From Catellatospora sp. KI3 (lineage in GTDB: Bacteria > Actinomycetota > Actinomycetes > Mycobacteriales > Micromonosporaceae): DNA of 64,000 nucleotides. Below are positions 16,486 through 26,767 of the stretch, one piece after another. The translations under genes were made by a program, and so were the position numbers. Location of the stretch: positions 1 through 64,000 of the forward strand of contig NZ_JASAMB010000025.1 of assembly GCF_029948125.1 (NCBI RefSeq), written 5' to 3'. The notes below the pieces were generated by a model. The model did no database searches and had not been told where the DNA came from. It saw only the letters and a program-made list of their open reading frames with translations. Each line of letters opens with the position of its first letter. Position 1 is the stretch's first letter.

Positions 16486-18653
16486 TGCGCAGGCCGCCAC
16501 CTCTCCTCCTGGCCGCCGTCGTCTCGCTTCTGGCACTGCTCGGCCTCGGCGCGTCCGCGCTCCCGGCCACGGCCGGACCCAGGACGGTCCCGCTCTCCGA
16601 CGACGAGTCCGACTACGTGATCATCGCGGGCGCGGCCGGGCTGCGCTGGGACGACATCGACGTCGAGCGCACCCCGACGCTGTGGGCGCTGGCCGAGCGG
16701 GGCGCGATCGGGTCGCTGTCGACCCGCTCGGCGCACGTGCCGACCTGCCCCGGCGACGGCTGGCTCACCCTCGGCGCGGGCAACTACGCCGAGCGCACCC
16801 GCAGTGAGGTCGCGCAGGTGTGCCCGCGTCTGGACGTGGCGATCGAGCTGCCCGACGCGATCGGGGCGTCCCTGCCCGACCAGCACGCGGTGGTGGAGCG
16901 GCAGCGGGAGCTGTCGTTCGGCACCGTGCCCGGTGCGCTGGCCGAGTCGGTGCGCTGCACCACGGCGGTCGGGCCCGGCGCGGCGGTGGCGGCGGCGCAC
17001 TCGTTCGGCCGGGTCGACCGGTACGCCCCCGAGCTGCCCGCCGACCCGACCTCGACCCTGTCGAAGTGCCTGCTCAGCATCGTCGACCTGGGCGCGGTGG
17101 ACGGGCTGACCCCGCAGCGGCGGGCGAAGCAGGTCGCCGCGGCCGACGCACTGCTGGCCCGGATCCTCAAGGCCCGGCCGGAGCGGTCGACGCTGCTGGT
17201 CGCCGGGGTCTCCGACACCGACCGCACCTCCCGGCTGCACGTGGTCATCGCCGACGGGCAGGGCTGGCGCGGCGGCTGGCTGACCTCGGCCAGCACCAAC
17301 CGGCCCGGCTACCTGGAGCTGGTCGACCTCGCCCCGACGGCGCTGAGCCTGCTGGGCAAGGAGGTGCCGAAGAAGGTCATGGCCGGGCACCCGGCCGCGC
17401 ACGCGCTGGGACGCCCGGACGACCTGGGCGAGGCCACCGCGGCGGGCACCGACGCAGACCGGCAGGCGGCCGCCGCCCGCAACGTGTCGGCCTGGTTCTT
17501 CCTGCTGCTGGCCGCGGCGCAGATCCTGCTCTTCGCGGCCGTGGTGCCGCTGCTGCGGCGCAGTTACCGCCATGCCGGGCCGACGGGCCCCACCCCGCCG
17601 CCCGAGCGCCTGGTGCGGCTGCTGGAGCTGCTGCTGGTCGGGGCGGCCCTGGCCGTGCCCGCCGCGCTGATCACCGGCATCGTGCCGTGGTGGCGCTTCG
17701 GGCAGCGCGGGCTGATCTTCTTCGCGGTCACCGGCGCCGTGCTCGCCGTGCTGACGCTGGTCACGGTACGGCTGCCGGTGTCGCGTACGCGCACCCTGGG
17801 CCCGGTCGGGGCGGTCGCGGCCATCGCCGCCGCCGTCGTCGGACTGGACCTGATCACCGGGGCCCGGCTGCAGCTCAACGGCGTCGCGGGCTACTCGGCG
17901 CTGGAGGGCGGCCGCTACTCCGGCATCGGCATGGTCGGCATGGGCGTGTTCTTCGCCGCCGTCCTGCTCACCGCCGCCTGCCTGGCCCAGCTGGTGCCGC
18001 AGCGGCGCCGCCCGCTGCTGGTCGGCGTGGTCGGCGTGGTGCCGGTCCTGCTGGTCGGCACGCCCGCGTGGGGCGCCGACGCGGGCGGCGCGATCGCCCT
18101 CACCGCAGGGGTGTGCCTCACCGCCGCGTTCTGCCCCGGCGGCTGGCTGAGCTTCCGCCGGTTGGCCGTCGCGCTCGGCATCGGCCTGGTGGTGGCCGTG
18201 GGCTTCGCCTACGTCGACCTGCACCGCCCGGTGGAGCAGCAGGGCAGCCTCGGCCGGTTTCTGGCCCAGTGGGCCGACGGCACGTCCGGGCTGACCCTCA
18301 ACCGGCTCGGCAGCGCCAACCGCATCGCGCTGGTGACCAGCCCGCTGACGGTGCTGGCGCTGGTGGCCGCGGTGTTCATGTGGGCGGTGCTGATGCGCCC
18401 GTGGGGCGGGCTGAAGCGGCTGTACGGCATCTACCCGCCGATCAAGGCGGCCGTGTTCGGCATCGCCGTGTCGTCGGTGCTGGCGGGCCTGCTGGGCGGC
18501 GCGGCGCTGAACGTGGCGGGCACCGCCGCGGCCACCGCGCTGCCGCTGCTGACGCTCGGGGCGATGCGGGTGCTCGGCCACGCGGCCGACCGCACCCGGA
18601 TCGTGGAGGAGTCGGTGAGCGCCGACACTCCGGTGGGGGTTTCCGGGATGTAG
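16485..18653 (+). CDS. Membrane protein with alkaline-phosphatase-like ectodomain
   Basis: This 722-aa protein has a signal peptide (LLLAAVVSLLALLGLGASALPATA), then an extracytoplasmic domain of about 290 residues with elements of alkaline-phosphatase-superfamily proteins (ERTPTLWALAERGAIGSLSTR, GDGWLTLGAGNY, DLAPTALSLLG), then about 9 transmembrane helices. Its ATG overlaps the glycosyltransferase stop. It probably works with the upstream lipid-linked glycan genes, for instance as a phosphoglycerol- or phosphate-processing enzyme, but metal-binding residues are not fully conserved to my eye. Confidence 0.75.
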   Translation: MRRPPPLLLAAVVSLLALLGLGASALPATAGPRTVPLSDDESDYVIIAGAAGLRWDDIDVERTPTLWALAERGAIGSLSTRSAHVPTCPGDGWLTLGAGNYAERTRSEVAQVCPRLDVAIELPDAIGASLPDQHAVVERQRELSFGTVPGALAESVRCTTAVGPGAAVAAAHSFGRVDRYAPELPADPTSTLSKCLLSIVDLGAVDGLTPQRRAKQVAAADALLARILKARPERSTLLVAGVSDTDRTSRLHVVIADGQGWRGGWLTSASTNRPGYLELVDLAPTALSLLGKEVPKKVMAGHPAAHALGRPDDLGEATAAGTDADRQAAAARNVSAWFFLLLAAAQILLFAAVVPLLRRSYRHAGPTGPTPPPERLVRLLELLLVGAALAVPAALITGIVPWWRFGQRGLIFFAVTGAVLAVLTLVTVRLPVSRTRTLGPVGAVAAIAAAVVGLDLITGARLQLNGVAGYSALEGGRYSGIGMVGMGVFFAAVLLTAACLAQLVPQRRRPLLVGVVGVVPVLLVGTPAWGADAGGAIALTAGVCLTAAFCPGGWLSFRRLAVALGIGLVVAVGFAYVDLHRPVEQQGSLGRFLAQWADGTSGLTLNRLGSANRIALVTSPLTVLALVAAVFMWAVLMRPWGGLKRLYGIYPPIKAAVFGIAVSSVLAGLLGGAALNVAGTAAATALPLLTLGAMRVLGHAADRTRIVEESVSADTPVGVSGM

Positions 18654-18676
18654 CCGCCGGATGAACCGGGGGGCCG

Positions 18677-18685
18677 TGTTAGGGT
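18677..18685 (+). promoter_or_regulatory. Candidate extended -10 of pyrG, leaderless
   Basis: TGT followed by TAGGGT (18677-18685) forms an extended -10. Eight nt separate it from the pyrG GTG, so the transcript could begin at the start codon. No convincing -35 is present. AGGGTG in the same place could instead act as a ribosome-binding site, so the call is tentative. Confidence 0.35.
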
Positions 18686-18687
18686 GA

Positions 18688-20397
<1,710 letters not shown>

Positions 20398-20419
20398 GCA
20401 CCGCAACCACACACCACGC

Positions 20420-20460
20420 GGCGGTCGCGACCAGGGCTTTCCGGCCCGGTCGCGGCCGCC
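20420..20460 (+). terminator. Hairpin after pyrG
   Basis: A 13-bp stem (20420-20432 with 20448-20460, one G-T pair) is followed by TCGTCTTT. It lies between the pyrG stop and the NUDIX gene and is probably an intrinsic terminator. Confidence 0.6.
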
Positions 20461-20481
20461 TCGTCTTTCGAGGGGGTACGG

Positions 20482-21069
20482 GTGTACGACGTCGTCGACA
20501 GCACCGACCGGTTCACCGGACGCGTCTTCCGGGTGCGTACCGACAGCGTGACCATGCCGGACGGCTCGGTGGCCCCGCGCGACGTGGTCAGCCACGTCGG
20601 CGCGGTCGTGGTGGCCGCCCTGGACGACCAGGACCGGGTGGTGCTGGTCCGCCAGTACCGGCACCCGGTCGGCCGCTACCTGTGGGAGCTGCCGGCCGGG
20701 CTGATGGACGTCTCCGGCGAGGACCTGGCCACCGCCGCGCTGCGCGAGCTGGCCGAGGAGGCCGACCTGACCGCCGGCAAGGTGGACCTGCTGCTCGACC
20801 TGCACACCTCACCCGGCTTCTCGAACGAGCTGGTGCGCGTGTTCCTGGCCCGGGAGCTGGCCGAGATCCCGGCGGCCGACCGGCACGTGCGCGGCGACGA
20901 GGAGGCCGACATGCAGACCGATCGGGTGCCGCTGGACGAGGCGCTGGCCATGGTCGCCGACGGCCGGATCACCAACGCGGCGGCCGTGGCGGGGCTGCTG
21001 GCCGCCGCCCGTGCCCGCGACACCGGCTTCACCGGGCTGCGGCCCGCCGACGCGCCGCTGCCGAGGTGA
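20482..21069 (+). CDS. NUDIX hydrolase, ADP-ribose pyrophosphatase type
   Basis: This 195-aa protein has the NUDIX box in ADP-ribose-pyrophosphatase form: LPAGLMDVSGEDLATAALRE followed by LAEEADL. The upstream QYRHPVGRYLWELPAG is typical of NudF-like enzymes that hydrolyse ADP-ribose. It starts at GTG 20482, with CGAGGGGG 5-6 nt upstream. It follows pyrG as in mycobacteria (Rv1700); xerD, which comes next there, is not present here. Confidence 0.9.
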   Translation: MYDVVDSTDRFTGRVFRVRTDSVTMPDGSVAPRDVVSHVGAVVVAALDDQDRVVLVRQYRHPVGRYLWELPAGLMDVSGEDLATAALRELAEEADLTAGKVDLLLDLHTSPGFSNELVRVFLARELAEIPAADRHVRGDEEADMQTDRVPLDEALAMVADGRITNAAAVAGLLAAARARDTGFTGLRPADAPLPR

Positions 21070-21306
21070 GTGACTTCCGTCATACCCGGTAAAAGGCATT
21101 TTTCCTTTTGGGCACTATCCTTGAGGACAGCTGCGGGCGGCGATCCCACCAGGGATGCGCAACACAGTGTCAGGCCGATGGTTGATCGCCTTGCACTCTG
21201 TCAGGGCTCCCGGCGCTCGCGCCGAGCCTAGACTGCCGCCGCAGGGGTGGACCGCCGGCAACGGCGCCGACGGCACTCCGGCAGCAGGTTTCGAGGAAGG
21301 TGCATC
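21070..21306. other. Intergenic region upstream of ald
   Basis: This 237-bp region is noticeably A/T-richer near 21085-21125 than its surroundings. It contains the palindrome CGGCGCTCGCGCCG (about 21213-21226) and a possible -10 TATCCT near 21116. A regulated ald promoter is likely, since ald genes are commonly controlled by an Lrp/AldR-type regulator, but no specific operator can be named. Confidence 0.35.
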
Positions 21307-22419
21307 GTGAAGGTCGGTATCCCCCGCGAGGTCAAGAACCACGAGTACCGGGTGGCGATCACCCCGGCGGGCGTCCACGAGTTCGTCCGCAACGGGCACG
21401 ACGTCGTCATCGAGACGGGTGCCGGGCTGGGCTCGTCGATCACTGACGCTGAGTACACCGCGGCGGGCGCCCGCATCCTCGACACCGCCGACGAGGTCTG
21501 GGAGCAGGCCGAGCTGGTGCTCAAGGTCAAGGAGCCCATCGCCGAGGAGTACCACCGCATGCGCGAGGGGCAGGTGCTCTTCACCTACCTGCACCTGGCC
21601 GCGTCCAAGGAGTGCACCGACGCGCTGATCACGCAGAAGGTCACCGGCATCGCGTACGAGACCGTCGAGACCGCCGACCGCGCGCTGCCGCTGCTGGCCC
21701 CGATGAGCGAGGTCGCCGGCCGGCTCGCCCCGCAGGTCGGCGCGTACCACCTGATGAAGTTCGCGGGCGGCCGCGGCGTGCTGCCCGGCGGCGTGCCCGG
21801 CGTGCGCCCCGCCAAGGCGGTCGTCATCGGCGCCGGCGTGTCCGGCCTCAACGCCGCCACCATCGCCCACGGCCTGGGCTTCGAGGTCACCGTCCTCGAC
21901 AAGAACATCAAGAAGCTGCGCGAGGTCGACCAGCAGTTCGCCGGCCAGGTCCGCACCGTGATGTCGAACGCGTTCGAGCTGGAGAACGCGGTGCTGGAGG
22001 CCGACCTGGTCATCGGCGCCGTGCTGGTCCCGGGTGCCAAGGCCCCGACCCTGGTCAGCAACAACCTGGTGTCCCGGATGAAGCCCGGCAGCGTGCTCGT
22101 CGACATCTCGATCGACCAGGGAGGCTGCTTCGAGGACTCGCACGCCACCACGCACGCCAACCCGGTGTACAAGGTGCACGAGTCGATCTTCTACTGCGTG
22201 GCGAACATGCCCGGCGCGGTGCCCCACACCAGCACCTACGCCCTCACCAACGTCACCCTGCCGTACGCGGTGGAGCTGGCCAACCACGGCTGGCGCGAGG
22301 CGCTGCGGCGCGACCCGGCCCTGGCGCTCGGCCTGAACACGCACGCGGGCGAGATCGTCTACGGCCCGGTGGCCGAGGCGCACGGCCTCACCCCGGTCAG
22401 CCTCGACGACCTGCTCTGA
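21307..22419 (+). CDS. ald: Alanine dehydrogenase
   Basis: This 370-aa NAD-dependent enzyme interconverts alanine and pyruvate plus ammonia. The N-terminus MKVGIPREVKNHEYRVAITP is diagnostic, and the NAD-binding GAGVSGLNAATIAHGLG is present. AGGAAGG at 21294-21300 sits 6 nt before GTG 21307, which decides the start against the earlier GTG at 21247. It is followed by a hairpin terminator. In mycobacteria ald lies elsewhere, but in Streptomyces it is also near parA/scpAB. Confidence 0.96.
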   Translation: MKVGIPREVKNHEYRVAITPAGVHEFVRNGHDVVIETGAGLGSSITDAEYTAAGARILDTADEVWEQAELVLKVKEPIAEEYHRMREGQVLFTYLHLAASKECTDALITQKVTGIAYETVETADRALPLLAPMSEVAGRLAPQVGAYHLMKFAGGRGVLPGGVPGVRPAKAVVIGAGVSGLNAATIAHGLGFEVTVLDKNIKKLREVDQQFAGQVRTVMSNAFELENAVLEADLVIGAVLVPGAKAPTLVSNNLVSRMKPGSVLVDISIDQGGCFEDSHATTHANPVYKVHESIFYCVANMPGAVPHTSTYALTNVTLPYAVELANHGWREALRRDPALALGLNTHAGEIVYGPVAEAHGLTPVSLDDLL

Positions 22420-22432
22420 CCTGCACTTCTAC

Positions 22433-22463
22433 GACGGCGGTGGCGACCTGCGCCACCGCCGTC
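22433..22463 (+). terminator. Terminator hairpin after ald
   Basis: A perfect 13-bp GC-rich stem (22433-22445 with 22451-22463) has a 5-nt loop, 13 nt after the ald stop. There is no T-tract, which is common for actinobacterial terminators. Confidence 0.65.
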
Positions 22464-22638
22464 ACCATGTCGAGATCCTGTATGGCCGACACGCCGAGCC
22501 GTGCGGTACGCCGAAGCTCTCCGGTGACGTACAGTCGGACGACGACGACAACAAACGGCCGGTTGGGAAGCTGATGGCCCGACTCACGACGGCGCCTGAA
22601 CCGGACGGTCGGAAGTCGTCGGGAAGGGCGTAACGGAG

Positions 22639-23568
22639 ATGGCAGGCAACGGGCGCGCGGAGGCATGGACCTCGACGCTGCGAGCGGAACAGTCCGCTCT
22701 GGACCTCGGTGCTGACCTGGGTCCAGCGGATCCGTCTGCCTACACCGCGCGCAAGGAGATCCCCGAACCGATGCCGACGGACCGCCACGGCCCGTCCCGC
22801 ATCATCGCGATGGCCAACCAGAAGGGTGGCGTCGGCAAGACCACGACCACCATCAACCTGGGCGCCGCCCTGGCCGAGTACGGCCGCAAGGTGCTGCTGG
22901 TCGACTTCGACCCGCAGGGCGCGCTGTCGGTCGGCCTCGGCGTCAACCCGCACAACCTCGACCTGTCGGTCTACAACCTGCTCATGCAGGACGACGTCAC
23001 CGCCGAGGACGTCATCATCAAGACCGACGTCGCCGGGCTGCACCTGCTGCCCGCCAACATCGACCTGTCCGCGGCCGAGATCCAGCTGGTCAACGAGGTC
23101 GCCCGCGAGATGGCCCTGGCCCGGGTGCTCAAGTCGGTCCGCAAGGAGTACGACTACATCCTGATCGACTGCCAGCCCTCGCTCGGCCTGCTCGCCATCA
23201 ACGCACTCACCGTCGCCCACGGCGTGCTCATCCCGCTGGAGTGCGAGTTCTTCAGCCTGCGCGGCGTGGCCCTGCTGCTGGATACCATCGACAAGGTGCG
23301 CGAGCGGCTCAACTTCGACCTCGAACTCGAAGGCATCCTCGCCACCATGTACGACAGCCGCACCACCCACTGCCGCCAGGTGCTGCAGCGGGTCGTCGAG
23401 GCGTTCGGCGACAAGGTGTACCAGACCGTGATCACCAAGACGGTCAAGTTCCCCGAGTCGACCGTCGCCGGTGCGCCCATCACCTCGCTGGACCCGGCCT
23501 CCTCCGGCGCCCGCAACTACCGCCAGCTCGCCCGCGAGGTCATCGCGGCCGAGGCGGCCCGGCGCTGA
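22639..23568 (+). CDS. ParA-family chromosome partitioning ATPase
   Basis: This 309-aa protein has a non-conserved N-terminal extension of about 50 residues before the deviant Walker A (NQKGGVGKTTTT, lysines 62 and 67) and Walker A' VDFDPQGAL. It lies directly upstream of scpA/scpB, as in most actinobacteria. This ParA is distinct from the origin-proximal ParA that pairs with ParB. GGGAAGGG at 22621-22628 precedes ATG 22639. A shorter start at ATG 22771 would remove most of the extension. Confidence 0.92.
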   Translation: MAGNGRAEAWTSTLRAEQSALDLGADLGPADPSAYTARKEIPEPMPTDRHGPSRIIAMANQKGGVGKTTTTINLGAALAEYGRKVLLVDFDPQGALSVGLGVNPHNLDLSVYNLLMQDDVTAEDVIIKTDVAGLHLLPANIDLSAAEIQLVNEVAREMALARVLKSVRKEYDYILIDCQPSLGLLAINALTVAHGVLIPLECEFFSLRGVALLLDTIDKVRERLNFDLELEGILATMYDSRTTHCRQVLQRVVEAFGDKVYQTVITKTVKFPESTVAGAPITSLDPASSGARNYRQLAREVIAAEAARR

Positions 23569-23634
23569 ACGGCCCCGCCAAAACGGGCCGACCGGCCTGC
23601 GCGGTCTGATTGAGCTGCTGGGATACTGTCCGAC

Positions 23635-24588
23635 GTGAGTGATCCTCTGGTGACGGCCGCCCCGGCGGCCGAGCAGTCCGCCGAACCGTCCGGTTCCGGG
23701 CGCTTCACCGTACGGCTCACCAACTTCGAAGGCCCGTTCGACCTGCTGCTGCAGCTCATCGGCAAGCACAAGCTCGATGTCACCGAGGTCGCGCTGCACC
23801 GGGTCACCGACGACTTCATCGCCCACATCCGCGCCATGGGCAAGGAATGGGACCTCGACGAGGCCAGCGAGTTCCTGGTCATCGCCGCCACCCTGCTCGA
23901 CCTGAAGGCCGCCCGGCTGCTGCCCACCGCCCAGGTCGAGAACGAGGAGGACCTCGCCCTGCTCGAAGCCCGCGACCTGCTGTTCGCCCGGCTACTGCAG
24001 TACCGGGCGTTCAAGCAGGCCGCCGCGTTCATCGCCGACCTCGAAGTCAACGGCGCACGCCGCTGGCCACGCGCCGTGTCCCTCGAAGCGCAGTACGCCG
24101 AGGCCCTGCCCGACCTGGTGCTCGGCATCGGCCCCGACCGGCTGGCCAAACTCGCGCTCAAAGTCTTCACCCCGAGGGTCGCGCCGACCGTGTCGGTCGC
24201 GCACATCCACCAGATCCGCGTCAGCGTCCGCGAACACGCCGAGATCATCCGCAACCTCGTCTTCGAGCTCGGCAAGGTCACCTTCCGTGAACTCACCGCC
24301 GAGTGCGAGAACACGCTGGAGATCGTGGCCCGGTTCCTGGCGCTGCTGGAGCTGTACCGGGAAGGGCTGGTCTCCTTCGACCAGGAGATGGCGCTCGGAG
24401 AGCTGACCGTCAGCTGGATCGGCGGCGCGGCCGCGGACGTGGAACTGGCGGTCGAGGAGTACGACGGCGACGGCGACGCGCGCCAGGCCATGGCCGCCGC
24501 CGACGCGGAGGCCGCCTCGGCGGCCGTGGCGCAGGAGACCGAGCCGGAGGAAGAGCCCGGCGAGGGTGGGGGAGACGACGATGAGTGA
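23635..24588 (+). CDS. scpA: ScpA, condensin kleisin subunit
   Basis: This 317-aa protein starts the conserved kleisin core with FTVRLTNFEGPFDLLLQLIG, then KLDVTEVALHRVTDDF and the C-terminal winged helix (CENTLEIVARFLALLELYREG). ScpA bridges SMC heads and binds ScpB. The C-terminal about 50 residues are acidic and Ala-rich. It starts at GTG 23635, and a possible -10 TACTGT (23624-23629) lies 5 nt before it. scpB begins inside its last codons. Confidence 0.95.
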   Translation: MSDPLVTAAPAAEQSAEPSGSGRFTVRLTNFEGPFDLLLQLIGKHKLDVTEVALHRVTDDFIAHIRAMGKEWDLDEASEFLVIAATLLDLKAARLLPTAQVENEEDLALLEARDLLFARLLQYRAFKQAAAFIADLEVNGARRWPRAVSLEAQYAEALPDLVLGIGPDRLAKLALKVFTPRVAPTVSVAHIHQIRVSVREHAEIIRNLVFELGKVTFRELTAECENTLEIVARFLALLELYREGLVSFDQEMALGELTVSWIGGAAADVELAVEEYDGDGDARQAMAAADAEAASAAVAQETEPEEEPGEGGGDDDE

Positions 24589-26767
24589 CCAGGAATCGCT
24601 GCAGCAGCAGGCCGCGGCGTGGGTACCCCCATGGGCCCGCCCCGCCCCGGAGAACACCGACGGACCAGCGGCCGCATCGGACGGCGACAGCGAGTCGGGC
24701 GTGTCGGACGGCGATGGGGCGTCGGGCGTGTCGGCTACGTCGGGCGGCGACGGGGCGTCGGCCACGTCGGCCACGTCGGCCGTGTCGGCCACGTCGGGCG
24801 GCGACGGCGTTTCGACCGTGGCGAGGGGTGGGGAACTGCTGGCGGCGGGCCATGATCACGGTTTGCGGTCAGAAGGTGGGCTCCAGGTCGACGGAGCGAC
24901 CACAGAGGTCGATCTTCCGGTTGGAGCCGGGCGGGAGTCGGCGCTGGGGGCGGACGATGATCGCCGTTTCGTGTCGGAAGCTGCAACCGTGGTCGAGGTT
25001 TCGACCGTAGACGGTGATCATGCTGGCTCGGCGCAGGCGGAACAGCCGGGTGGCCCGGTCGAGGTGCCGGGCGGATCGGCGGGCGTTCGTGACGGCCGGG
25101 TGGACGTGCCCGGTGGTCTGGACGTGCCCGGTGGTCTGGACGTGCCCGGTGGTCTGGACGCGGCTGGTGGTCTGGACGCGGCTGGTGGTCTGGACGTGGC
25201 TGGTGGTCTGGACGCGGCTGGCGGTCCCGAAGACACGTCGGGCGGCGCAGTGGACCCGGCTGGTGATGATCTGGATCTGCGGTCGGAAACCGGCGTGGGC
25301 GCTGGTGGTGTGGCCGCAGGCGGTGATCTTCGCAGTGCGGTGACGGGCTGGGCGGGTCGGTCGGGGGACGACGCGGTTGCGGTTGCCGACGATGATCACG
25401 AGTTCGTGTCGGAAGCCGAGGCCGGATGCGAGGTTGTGACCGGAGACGACGATCTGGTCGAGCAGGGTGTCGGCGGTGCGGATGCCTTCGTTCCTCGGCA
25501 GCGCGGAGATGAGGGCGAAGCGCCGTCGCTCGAGCATGAACTTGAGCTGGTGGTGGACGCGGGGCAGCCGGTGGGGGCGGCGCTCGGCAATGGCGACCCT
25601 GCGCTCGGCGGCGGTGCGGATGCCGCCACGGTGGGCGGCGACGCCTCCGACGGCCGGTCGCCTGCTGCCGAGGCTGCGGTCGGGGGATCGAGCAGCGCTG
25701 ACCTGTCCGGTGAACGCCAGGTCGCTGCCGAGGCCGTCGCCGGTCGGTCACCGAACCTCGAGTCCGCAGCCGCTGCACCTTCTGATTTCGCGGCCGCTGC
25801 CTTTGCAGACTCCGCCGACGGGGACAACGCTGGCGCGGATGCTGTGGCCGGGAATGCCGCCACTACTGATGCTGCTGATGGGGACCCTGCCTCGGGGAAT
25901 GCTGACGGAGCCGCCGCCGCCGCGAATGCCGCTGAAACGGGTGCTGCTGAGCAGGGTGCTCGTGACGATGACGCTGCCGCCGCGAATGCCGCTGAAGCGG
26001 GCGCTGCTGAGCAGGGTGCTCGTGGCGATGATGCTGGTGGCGTTGCCGGTGATGACGAAGTCGCCGGGATCGAGACGGTGGACAGCGCGGCGTTTGATGC
26101 GGTCGTCTTCGGTGGGGATCCGAGCGGCGGGTCGCCGTCTGGTGCTACTGCCGGGGCTGAGAGTGGCGTAGCGGATCAGGTCGGTGTGGCGGCGCAGTTG
26201 GGGGTTGCGCCGCCCGGGCTGTCGCCGCTGGATCTGGTGCCGGCTCTTGAGGCGATCATGCTGGTCGTGGATGAGCCGGTGAGCGAGCTGACGCTGGCGC
26301 AGGTGCTGGACACGCCCGCCGAGGAGATCGCCGCGACGCTGATCGAGCTGTCTGCTGCGTACACGCGGCAGAACCGAGGTTTTGATCTTCGCCGCGCGGC
26401 TGGGGGCTGGCGGCTCTACACGCGCGCCGACTACGCGCCGTATGTCGAGCGGTTCGTGCTCGACGGGCAGCAGCTGCGGCTGACGCAGGCGTCGCTGGAG
26501 ACGCTGGCGGTGATCGCGTACAAGCAGCCGGTCACCCGTTCGCGGATCTCGGCCATCCGCGGTGTGAACTGCGACGGTGTCGTCCGTACCCTGGTCACCC
26601 GAGGGATGATCGAAGAGTGCGGCACCGAGCCCGAGTCCGGCGCGTTCCTCTACCGCACCACCACCCTGTTCCTGGAGAAGCTCGGGCTCGACTCGGTCGA
26701 GCAGCTTCCGCCACTGGCACCGTTCCTGCCTGACAACGTTGAGGAGATCGCCGATGAGCAGCGCTGA
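24581..26767 (+). CDS. scpB: ScpB with about 500-residue disordered N-terminal extension
   Basis: This protein is 728 aa, whereas ScpB is normally about 180-260 aa. The ordinary ScpB core occupies the last about 195 residues, with two winged helices: ALEAIMLVVDEPVSELTLAQ, then QASLETLAVIAYKQPVTRSR and GVVRTLVTRGMIEECG. Everything before it is Gly/Asp/Ala/Val-rich low complexity, including seven 6-residue repeats (DVPGGL/DAAGGL) and a duplicated 20-residue unit. GGGGGA ends 7 nt before ATG 24581. The frame is open throughout, so the extension is presumably translated. The gene overlaps scpA by 8 bp and rluB by 14 bp. Confidence 0.9.
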   Translation: MSDQESLQQQAAAWVPPWARPAPENTDGPAAASDGDSESGVSDGDGASGVSATSGGDGASATSATSAVSATSGGDGVSTVARGGELLAAGHDHGLRSEGGLQVDGATTEVDLPVGAGRESALGADDDRRFVSEAATVVEVSTVDGDHAGSAQAEQPGGPVEVPGGSAGVRDGRVDVPGGLDVPGGLDVPGGLDAAGGLDAAGGLDVAGGLDAAGGPEDTSGGAVDPAGDDLDLRSETGVGAGGVAAGGDLRSAVTGWAGRSGDDAVAVADDDHEFVSEAEAGCEVVTGDDDLVEQGVGGADAFVPRQRGDEGEAPSLEHELELVVDAGQPVGAALGNGDPALGGGADAATVGGDASDGRSPAAEAAVGGSSSADLSGERQVAAEAVAGRSPNLESAAAAPSDFAAAAFADSADGDNAGADAVAGNAATTDAADGDPASGNADGAAAAANAAETGAAEQGARDDDAAAANAAEAGAAEQGARGDDAGGVAGDDEVAGIETVDSAAFDAVVFGGDPSGGSPSGATAGAESGVADQVGVAAQLGVAPPGLSPLDLVPALEAIMLVVDEPVSELTLAQVLDTPAEEIAATLIELSAAYTRQNRGFDLRRAAGGWRLYTRADYAPYVERFVLDGQQLRLTQASLETLAVIAYKQPVTRSRISAIRGVNCDGVVRTLVTRGMIEECGTEPESGAFLYRTTTLFLEKLGLDSVEQLPPLAPFLPDNVEEIADEQR
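25103..25228 (+). repeat. 18-bp tandem repeat x7 in scpB extension
   Basis: Seven in-frame 18-bp units encode DVPGGL (x3), DAAGGL (x2), DVAGGL and DAAGGP. The unit GACGTGCCCGGTGGTCTG varies only in its second and third codons. It is a coding minisatellite likely to change in copy number. Confidence 0.93.
25916..26035 (+). repeat. 60-bp tandem duplication in scpB extension
   Basis: Two near-identical 60-bp copies (about 25916-25975 and 25976-26035) encode AANAAETGAAEQGARDDD and AANAAEAGAAEQGARGDD. It is a recent in-frame duplication. Confidence 0.88.
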
